Part shown: positions 12,961-24,100 of the stretch, piece by piece
How positions within the stretch are numbered: the stretch's first letter is position 1
How the letters are laid out: every line of letters begins with the position of its first letter
NCBI RefSeq assembly: GCF_910592395.1
Contig: NC_088317.1
Location: 3,906,001-3,970,000, forward strand
DNA from: Lineus longissimus
Taxonomy: Eukaryota > Nemertea > Pilidiophora > Heteronemertea > Lineidae
Length of the DNA: 64,000 nt
Direction of reading: 5' to 3'
The notes under the pieces: generated by a model
The model's input: only the letters and a program-made list of their open reading frames with translations
Database searches by the model: none
Told to the model about the DNA's origin: nothing
Translations under genes and position numbers: made by a program

Positions 12961-15173
12961 CTGCTTTGGCCAAACAGGCATGCAATACACGTGAGGCAGG
13001 CTGGTAGAGGAGCATATTGGGTGCCTCACATACTTTTCCAGCCTGTTGGGCCAGAGGTTCAGTGCAAAGACAGGGCCAATGGATCATCCCAAAATACTCT
13101 GGAGCTGAATAGACTTATGTCTTTGAGGGGAGGGAGGGTTTTTGAGAGTCCTTTCTCGTCAGCAAATAAGTTTCTTTAGGATCTAAGTCTTCAAACTGAG
13201 TCTTTACTTGATATGTTAGTCCGCACAAAAACACCGGAATTCCTGAATTCTCACTATGCCAAACCTCTCTTACTGATACACAATGTCCAAGCATTACACC
13301 ATAATGATAGCTATTGTACAGGAATTTACATCTATTGTCAATCTATTAGCCCCATGTCAAATTAATAATTAACATAAACGGTAATTGCCTGAGGCTGTCA
13401 TAAATGTCAGGTCGTGTCCTGCCCCACGTGTTGTGACAATATTCCTGGTATGTCACGAAGACAAAAGATGCGGAATATCATTTGTAATTTCTCGGTAATG
13501 GATGCGATTGTTATTAGCCCGAATTGAAAAGTTTTGTACTCAATTGTTTTTAATTGAGGCTGCGAATAGCTCAAAGGATATTTTGAAGAGTTCGAGATAA
13601 TTGGTGCGTATTTTGGGAAGGGTCGCGCAAGGTTTTTAGGTCATAAAGTACATTGGCGTCGGAGAATCTGGACATCAATGTGTCACTTTTCAAGAATGAA
13701 GCAGGGTTTGATCACATTATGGGTCAAGGCCAGTACCAACATCGTCATTTATCATTGCAATTTGCAACTTGATACTCCATTTGCACGGACAGTGGACTTA
13801 AGCTAATTGTTCATTGTTGGTTTAAATGCGTACAGTGAGTGTGGACAAAGTTTCAATCATGACCATACGGCCCTTGTGGGTATGGGCCTTTAGTATTTTA
13901 TCCGTGATTGGTGCTCAGATCTCGAGGTGAACAAATATATAGATAGACTTCTTGTTCCTGTTCATTTTACCTCATAATGTTGTGCATATCAATGCAATGC
14001 CCAGTTGGCACAGATTATGACTAAACGTGTTCTTTGTTGTTATTGTTATATCAATGCCAAGTGTAACGCCCCTTGGAGAGATGTTCCAGGCAAGAGTGAA
14101 TAAGGAAGGGTTAAGATGTAACAAGACAATTTTTTTCGGAAAATGTATACATTTCAAATCTCATAACAGTAATGGGCGCACAATGGCGCCGAAAATACCA
14201 AAACAGTTTTCTCTAAAAGTTTACATTATAAATTCATCTAAATAATAGTTTATGGCAAGTAATTTTATCCACTACGGACGGAAGCACTAGAACTATTCAT
14301 AAGTTATACAGAATGAGATAAACACAGATACTTTTGTCAGCTTCTGGCACATAACAATGCATCATATACATGAGTTTCACGATAGATAACACATAGTTTT
14401 TTATCATACAAGGCACAAGTTTCTTCAGACACCACTGTAATGGCTAATGGATTCTATCGATGCACGGAAGAGCTTGGATACATAAACTTCAAAAACATGA
14501 CCAAGTGTGTCAACAAATCAACTGACAATACACAAGCACATGGTTTCAAAGACACCACTACAGTAGCTTGTGGAATCTAGAAATGGACGGAAGATCTATT
14601 CACTTCAACAAACATGACCAAGTCATCTACTACACGCTTATTCTACTACAGACTATTTGTCAGTATCTTCAGACATGATCTCTAGCGCCATCACAGGAGG
14701 GCTGTAACACTCATTAGTGCCCGTCCAACATTATCTCTCGACACTAGTCCTTTAATTTTGTTTCTGTCTCTGGCACAACATGAAAGGAATAATACTGTAA
14801 AACCTGAACATTTCCACATCTGCATGAAATCCTCACACGTCATGGCCTGCTCACATCTGCATGAAATCCTCATACATGTCATGGCCCTGCTCACATATTA
14901 TGCATTTGCAGCGCACAACTTTGCAAGAAAATTCTTTCATCTTAGCTGCAGTGCATGACTGGCGTATAGATATTTCCTTCTATCTGAGGTAGCTAGGCGT
15001 CAGTTTTTTGTTATATCCTTGACACTGAAATTGTCTTGATAATCAGTGGATTGAAGCAGAGAAATGTCTATCAAATCATTGGCTGTCTAATTAGACTCCA
15101 ACAATTTGACTGTTATCTTCGTGGGTACCAAAATTTCCACGGCAATCTCACAACCTATTACTCAATGTCCAAT

Positions 15174-18100
15174 TTATCTTCCTGCAACACTTCCCCTTTG
15201 TCCACTACCTGCATTACTCCCTCTCTCTCCATCACCCCCACCCCCATTTGCACCACTCCCCTGGCCCCCACTCCCCCTCCTTCCATCCTCTCCCTCCTCC
15301 TCCGCTATCGTCCCCCGGCGCTCACCACCTCTCTGCGTCGGTGCATCCCTCCCCTCTCTCCACGGCCCAGACTGGTACGGATCTCCTGCCCTCTGGCTTG
15401 GGCGCCGTCTCCCACCGACACTCTGGCGTCTCGGATCCTGCCCCTTAGGAGTCGATCTACGCGAGTCATGACTGCTGCCAGCTACAGACACTGCTGGAGT
15501 GGCTCTTCCCGTCACCTGTAAAGAGGATCACATAGAATATGAAAAGGAAGCATAACCTGTAAGAAAATGATGATAAGAACTTCAAAATATTCAAACTATT
15601 CGATAAGAGCATCAAATTCTTAGTTCTCTTGATGTGACGAATTGCTTTGTGGCAAATCGACTATAGTAGGAGGTATAGTTCAGGGTCTGTTTAATAAAAA
15701 ATCTGGTAGTTTGAGGCGCTTTGGGTTTCAGATTCAGGCGTCCTCCAACCAATTGCAGATGACATATCTCTCGATCACTTTCTTGACTACGGAACTCATC
15801 CATGTACTCCTGGTTTACCGTCTTTTCAAAAATAACCCACCTCCTTCTTGAGGGCAAGATAATTATTGACTCTGTCTGACGCTTTCGATTCTGCCAACTC
15901 ATCCGCAGTGAGTCGGTCCAGTCTGTCGGCTTTATCGATGGCAGCATCCATACACTGCAGGATGATGTTACGCATGTACACGTTTGGATGGACCACGTCA
16001 TCGAGGTAGGACTCCATCGGGTTGACCCGTAGTTCTGTTGGCACGACATGGTGTCCCTCCCTGAAAGTAAGATTTATGAAGTAAATAGATATGGACAATT
16101 TTTCATGCCCTCCGCATGGCAACCTAACTTCTTAGTAATTGAAGTGAAATATTAAAGAACTGCTCAAAAGTTAATTTCATTTTTATCTTCATTTTGCCTT
16201 TTTTACCTGGGGTGACTTTTAGAGCGCCCGTAAACCAAATAATGTAATAATCGTGGCCTAACTGAGGATGCTCACCAGTTTGTATATGTCTTCCACATAG
16301 TTCTCCTCGTCTCATCGTCATTCTTATCCTTAAGCTGAAGCACCTTGATGAAATGTTGATTCTGGGGAAACAAGTAAAATAATCATAAGATGCAAATAAA
16401 GGAATAGTCAGGTTATGTTAAGCAACTATCTACACCTTAATTGGTTTACAGAAAGAATTCTAATTTACATCTTAATTGGTTTACCGAAAGAATTCTAATT
16501 TACATCTTAATTGGTTTACAGAAAGAATTCTGATTTACATCTTAATTGGTTTACCGAAAGAATTCTAATTTACATCTTAATTGGTTTACAGAAAGAATTC
16601 TAATTTACATCTTAATTGGTTTACAGAAAGAATTCTAATTTACATCTTAATTGGTTTACAGAAAGAATTCTAATTTACATCTTAATTGGTTTACAGAAAG
16701 AATTCTAATTTACCTTTCCATAGAACATGATCTGTATGGTCCCCTGCGTGCTAGATATGATCATCTTCTGATCGGCTGGGAGGGTTATGGCACTGCTGTT
16801 GATTCGACATCCCATGAACGCATCATCTTTAGAATTCTTCGGGCTGACCATCTTGAGAATTTTCAGTCCTGTATTCAGCGAATAAGCCGTCAGATCGCCA
16901 TTCTTATTCAAGAAGAGATACTCTGCTCCTGTTGGACCATATGTCTTGGTGATCTGAAATATGACAAAAATTGATCATCAATCGTTTTTGATTGCTGTTC
17001 TTCTTAAGCGTTCACTCTGTACTTCTTGGTGTTATTCTCCAGGGAATATTCCTCCTCCAAGATGGAATGAGCGTTTTTACATGCCACTCCGATCACCGGC
17101 CAGAGGTTGAGTGCAGGCAAGTTACTCATGTTTCTCATATGTTTCACACTAAAATATATTGCACAACCTGCAATGGAGGTACCATCAGCAGTTCTGCCAA
17201 TACCATGCAACACTTACATTCCAATGGACAATCTCTTTACGGAGGCAGTCCTGGTATTCTTGCTCTGGGATGAAGATATCCTTCCTGTAGTCAGCCATCT
17301 TGAAATTCATCAAATCAAACTTCAGGACAGAAAGATGTGCACCTGAAAATGTAGGAAAACACTATTGGCCTTTTCTGATTGTCTTCATTTGGAAAATCTG
17401 TGTTCAAGTTCAAGTTTTGAAGGAATGGAGAGGTAACTCCTACATCTCCCACACACGTTGAGTATAATTGTTCTTTAGGGCAGAGACATGTATTCATCCA
17501 CAGGCGGAAGTGTGGCACTGACACATAGTCCGTACTGAACTGTGAAGCTGTGGTAAATACATGACTGTGATGGGTGAAAGTGGATTTATTCTTCAATTTG
17601 TGGTGGATTCTTAATCTACAGAGCCAGGCCATAACAGGGATATACTTTTTGATAATTAATTTAAGGAAATATTGTCTCACTGGCCAGTTTAAAACTTGTA
17701 TTCTAATAGGCCCATATCAGTCGGCGAGTGACGATTTGATGGCAATGCTGTACACAAATCAATTTTTCTCAGGCGATCGGTATTGGAATGTTTTGAATTT
17801 TTACTATTATTTCGATAAAAGCCTCTTCATAACACATATAAAATTGGTGGGAATTAAAGCACCCTTGGTGTACTTTTTTCACCAACCTATATTCATTAAA
17901 ATGTACACAGAATGTACACGCTGGCTAATAGAGGTCTCTGGCCTTTAGCAAGTTAAGCAAAGCATCAAGCCTTTAGATCGTTGCGGCTCCATTGTAGAAT
18001 AGTCGGGTGTTGCAAGAGTACTTGCAAAGATTTTCTGTAGTGGGGTATTTTTATTAGCATGTCGAGCTATTTAGTGTAAAAAAACAACTTACGCTTCGGT

Positions 18101-21100
18101 GGATGTGCAGGAAACAGTAGCAGGACCACCAGCCCATCTTCCGTGGCATTCGCCATGACGCCGTAGAAGCGAGTGTACTTCACCTTGACGGGCGTGTAGA
18201 GGCGAGTGATGTACGTCGAGAGGACCCCGGTCGTGTAATGTTTGATCAAGATGTGAAACATCGCACCGGATTCCGTGATCTGTTCGAACGGTTTGTAGAC
18301 CTGCGTCTGGAGAGAATAGTTAATAGTGAGGAAATGTGTGCAATCTTGATGTCGTGAGATTCCATTCAGCCGCAAAAGTCTCCTGTATATTTTTACACAC
18401 TAATTTTTTTCTCAGTGGACTTTAAAAACCTCTTTTTAGGTGCTCTGTAATGCTAAGTCATGTACCTGTCCAGCTGGTACCACCTAGAAATACCCAATTT
18501 GTTGCATTCAAGCAAAGACTGAATCGGGGAAGGGGGGGGGGGGGGCTGGAGACAAAACTTCCCTTACCAAAAGATCTTGTTCAGCAATATACTCCTGGTG
18601 CCAGGGATTCTGTAGATTTGTCTTGTCAAAGATTTCTTGAGCTGAAAGTACATGTAGATGGTTTTTAAATGATTATTATTATTATTATTATTATTAAAAC
18701 AATTTATATAGCGCCTTTTGTAAAACACTTCAAGGCGCTTTACATTTAATTTAAAATAAAATAAAATTCAATGCATACAATAATTTTGCTGTAAAACAAT
18801 AATAGATAAAACTGAGACTATAAGACATTCAGTAAGACAATTAGAGACAAGATGACTATAAAACATTCTAGAGTGCATTGTGAATCTGTGCCTTCACAAA
18901 AGAGTGACATAAAGATGTGGTTAGAGAGATTTAAAGTTCTAATTTACTTTCTCCTACCAAATTTGAAGAGGGAGGGGGTAGACTATACGCATTGATGGAA
19001 ATAATATATGCTTACCTTCCTGCCTGAACTGTGAAACCTGCTCTTTGGTGAGATTCGTGTTTCTAGATTTATCTGTGAACACAATCTGAAAATAGATTTC
19101 AAACATTTTATCAATTTCAGTCACTACGACCAACACAGCAGACAAGGCAATGACACAACAATAAAGGGATGATTCTTAAGATGTAATGGTTGACTTCAGG
19201 ACAGTCAGATTTCAAAATAGCTTCAGGAAATACAAGCTCTTTTTGGGCCTTATGTTGTTGCTGATATCTGTCCACCATAACATCATGAAAAACATATTCA
19301 GATCATTCCCTGGAAGCTTTCGGGTAAACTCAACTTTAGGCAGTGTGCAGTGACTTATTGCCGAGTGGAAAAAAATCAATTATACTTCTCATCATACACA
19401 AGTGAGTTTACCCTTGCCATGGACTTTGATGGGGAAGTGAAATAGTTCTATCAATAGGGTCTATGAAGGGGATGTCATGCATGGCTTTCATGAAGCAAAT
19501 TTACATTTGGTTTAGAGCCTGTCTGCGGCGTGTACATCTGCTTGTTCATCTCAATCTTGAACTTCTTGTACGGACGGAACCACTCGTATTCCGTAACCTC
19601 TTTGCTGAAGGAAGAAATGATCAAATTTAGGATTGAGGTAAATAATGCAATCGCTTTCTCATCATTCTAGCATTCTGGTACATGGTGAGAAAAATGGTCA
19701 ATGTGCGTAACTTTCACTTTCAAAATTTACTGAAAATACAAAAGATCTTTAACCACACGCTGCAGGAATGATTACCACAGGTTGTTGAAGCAGAAATCTC
19801 TCGTTTGCACTTTGCTCTCTGTTTTGATTTCATCTTTAGTGTTGTGTAACTTTTAAATGTAACTTTGCAGAATTGGCTGAAAAGTAGATATGTGTATAGG
19901 GAGAACGAAAATGCAATCAATTCAGAAATGAAGTGATAAATAGCTTGACAAGAACACAGTGCTGATTCAGTACACAAGGACGTGGAACATTTTTACAAAG
20001 GAGGGCATAAAGAAAGCCAATGAAAATGTATTTTGGTACATCAGAGAACCAAACATCATGTCATATTCAAAACCTATAGAACTACACCAAAATGAAAAGG
20101 ACAGGGATCACAAAGAATATGACCTTTCATCAGCCACACACAGGTAGCAAAACAGTTGATCATCAGCCCAGGTTGTTGATTTTTTTTGGAGACGATTCAT
20201 AGTGTACCGTATTTAGTGTTTCTCATACAGTGTTGCAGTAGTCATCAGTGTTCTCAGTGGATTTTATCAGTGTTCTGGGACTGGATTAAGTGTTTGCAAT
20301 GTTTCAAGCACATTTCAGTGAGGGTTATGATGATGAGTGATCTTTCTTACTTATTCGTACTGGTGTATGGGGTAGAGTCTGGTGTTTTGGACGCACGCCC
20401 CAGGCGGCGAAAACAATAGTGCCTGTTAGAATGCAAGATTCAAATACAGTAGAACCTCTCTATTAAGGACACCCACGGGACTGACAAATGCTGTCCTAAA
20501 TAGCGAGGTGTCCTGATTAGAGAGGTCAAATTGAATGGAAAGTACCAATTTGGGACCAAAACTAGTGTCCTTAATATAGAGGTTGTCCCTAATAGAGAGG
20601 TGTCTGCTAAGGGAGGTTCCACTGTATGTGAAATTTCCAGCGACGAGAACACCCAAATTAGTGTAGCACTGTTCATGGCATTTGAGAAAGTGACGGGTAA
20701 GATACCATGAAAAGAATTCTCCACGAACCTGCTGTATCTCCAGATGTTGATGTATCCCTTGTTATCAACTGTATACATATGCTTCACCTTCTTGATGAAC
20801 CCGATGTGGATGATCGGATGCTTGTGGTGGCGGAACAACTCAGCTTCGATGTTTGAGCCGAGGAAACTTGGATAGTTGTCACGAATCTCAAGACAATAAT
20901 ACAGAAAAGATGTTATGATCTATTGAAGAAATTCCAATTAAAATTCAGACATTTATTTGAATCCTCACGAAGAGCTGTTTCATTTCCTAATTCAAAGTTA
21001 TACCAGCACCAGGATTTTGACGTATGTTTTGATTATGCTTTTTTCGTGACCTGCAAAATTCTCAGCGGTTAAATTCCGTGACCCTCCCATTGTGAGCTTG

Positions 21101-24100
21101 GCACTTTGTCAATGTCCGTCATCATCATCATCATTACTACCATACTATTAATATATCCTGTGAAGTGATATTACATACTCATAAAGTTTAGCAACAGGCG
21201 TATTTGTGTCTACAAGTTTATAACTTACATTTGGATAGGTAATCCTGGGCGACTCGACAAAATACGGCGTGTTCGAATGGAGGCGGGCCTCAAGTTCACA
21301 TTTTATGACATCCCCGTTCTCTAATGAAATGCACAAGCACCGCTGCGAACCAAATACTGTCATACATGGGTGGAATGCGGCATAGGTCGGCCCATAGTTT
21401 GCTTGGTGAACTTTCAGAGTCGCATACGGACCTGTAACAGGAAACATTTTAAAAAATAGTTACTAATTGAATAAAGCACATGTAGTTTTGTGAAGTCACG
21501 TTCAGGTCAAAAACGCCTGACCGTGCAGACGTAGATCTCAGTCGTCCAACAGGGTGTTCCATTTAAAGGGATTTTTTTCACTTCCAACTTGAGAAATTGC
21601 CTGAGACGTACCTGTTTTGAAGGAGAAGTCCCCATCATCGACGTCTAGCGATATCTGCCTCGTCAGCTGTGGCGTAAAGTTACCAAACTCATCTGACTTG
21701 ACCAGGTCCAGGTTCTTTAGGTCAGCATTGGAGATGGAACCGGCATTGAAAGACCATAGATTCAATGTGCCCTGAAAGTGGAGCAAATAACCTTGTTCAT
21801 CCAATTCGTTTATTTTACAGTTTAATGGGGAAAATCAAAGTTTAATGGGGAAAATCAAAGTTTAATGAGGAAAATCAATGTTTAATGGGGAAAATCAAAG
21901 TTTAATGGGGAAAATCAATGTTTAATGGGGAAAATCAATGTTTAATGGGGAAAATCAATGTTTAATGGGGAAAATCAAAGTTTAATGGGGAAAATCAAAC
22001 GCTCAAGCTGTCCCTTTCAGAGAAACGCCTGCAAAATGTGCACTTTAACGTCCAGGAGAATTCCACAAGGAGCAATTTCTGATCACAAAACTGATTGGTT
22101 GATTACATCAATGACATACCAGGGAGTTGATAGTGATGACTTGCGACCCATCCAAACTCCAACCAATGTCGATTACAGGATCATCCACTCTTTTGTTCAC
22201 ATTATAGAGGGCTCTCACTGGTCGCCATGGAAACTGCCAAATGTCATATATCACAATGTCACCTGCAAAAATGATAAAGAAATTAAATCAGAAAATATAG
22301 TATTTGGTATGATTTCAGTGAGACACACTCACTTTTTTGATGCATCGTGCATTTTGGAATGGAATGGCACCTGACTATTTGTCAGACCTTATTCCTCACT
22401 ACCTACCCTGCCGAAGTCTAAGATCTGAGCATCAGGGACAGATAGCCTTACCACGCTATAGCCTCGATACTTTTGGTGGTCGGACCTTCGCGGTCCAGGC
22501 CAGTTGACTGTGGAACTGTCTCGACTATTCACTACGTGAATGCAATTCAATCGCCGGTTTTAAGACAGGGCTGAAGACCCTGCTCTTTCAAGAGTGTTAT
22601 TTGTGAAAAAGCGCTTGTGAGCAGGACCTTTCTTGGAACATGCGCTAAATAAGACATTATTTACATTACATTTTCAGCAATGCTATCAAGGAGCCGTTTT
22701 GGATTCGTGGCTGGGACTCTTGGCTAGAAGTTAAGACTCAGTCCCTGCTTCAAACCCCACAGTTGGTGAAAGACATCAGGCAGTCTCTTTGTCTAACTTG
22801 CCAAATTTGCGAGTTAAGTTTAATCAAAGAGTCCTTACCGTGATACGAGCCAAGTGCAAAATATCGGTGGTTGTGAGACATCTTTGCCGTTCTAACGCCA
22901 AGCATTTTCTTGGAGAGAGGGATCGTATTGATGGAACACTGAATATTCTGAAATCGAGAAATAAAAATTGCCAAAATCGTTTCAGTTCAAGAAACTTTAA
23001 ATACAAGGGGAGACCAGATATTTTGGATCACAAGTTGACTTTTTACGCTCTGTGCTCTCTCAAAGTACTGGCTCAGGGTCAGTTTTAATGGAAGTGTGAT
23101 TCATTCATGTTCTTGTTCAAGATAAAATTTAAGTATTTTATCAACGACCTAGCCTGAGTTCTTGAACACAGTGACAAAATCTGAAAATAATGACACTGTC
23201 CTCCAAAGTTCCTTCATATCCAGAACTCACCTGCCAGTATTCGACCTCATGTGTCCTATACCTCCGTAAGTGCTCTTTGAAGTCAATGTCGGCTTGGGAG
23301 TCCAGTGGATGGGGTTCTGTGGTACGGAGCTCCATCGGACTGATGTCATCAAAGTCAACCATGTGGAGATCGTCATCCTCTTGCTCTCTGAAACGATAAT
23401 TTTCGATTTAAAGCAGGTTATTGGTGAAATATGCGAAGAAAAAAAACGCTGACAAAAATTTATCAGTTTTCAGTATGTTATTACCTCTCATCAGCTTCCT
23501 CTCCTTCCACAGGTCGTGTGTGAACGTGCTGTGAATGCGACCAGATATTCCGCTTATGTTTCCGCCTGTCCTCCTGGGTACGGAAATATGCCTTCGTAAC
23601 CGTTGGGTAAAGCGGGTCTTCCGAGTCACGGCCTTCCGGATTTTGCGTGGCGATTATCTCGGAATGTAGCATGACGATTTTGTCCGCTTGGTTCCCGACC
23701 ATCTGATCGATGTAGAGGTACTCTTTGCTTGCCTCGTAGCTCAGTTCGCTAGTTGCCTGGAGAGAGTGAGATCAAATCAATAGAGTCAACTGCTAAGGCA
23801 ATTAGGCTCGGATACTCATTTTGTGAGTTGTCGCTACTGTGGAGAGTTGTAATTAATTTGGGGAGTTGTCACCAATTCAGGTCAAAAGAGTGACCATGCA
23901 TTCACATTTTTTTCAATGGCAATGTCACCTTAATACATTATAGACACCTATTACTGTTGAGTAAAGGCACATGGAAGTTGTTCTTCACAAATGCACCACC
24001 CACAGTTTTCTATGTCGCAATGCCTTTGTCTAAGGAAACATACCTCCAGAAGGAACTCCTCTGCTATCAGCTGGGTGGCCCGATCCCTCATCAAAGACAG

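Larger units (their letters stand above)
7695..15173. other. Intergenic region without a recognised gene
   Basis: This is the space between the Nck stop and the 3' end of the WD-repeat gene. It holds the Nck 3' UTR (limits unknown), a LINE 3' end (7826-8060), a SINE (about 10660-10850), imperfect tandem copies near 11.3-11.66 kb and a 68-bp satellite (12370-12960). I see no protein-coding exon with family resemblance. Confidence 0.55.

Noticed and set aside
17004-17110. Minus-strand frame ending LEEEYSLENNTKKYRVNA, considered as an extra exon of the WD-repeat gene
   Set aside because: No acceptor gives an open joined frame, and the flanking exons (17342-17218 and 16953-16714) already join in phase 0 without it.
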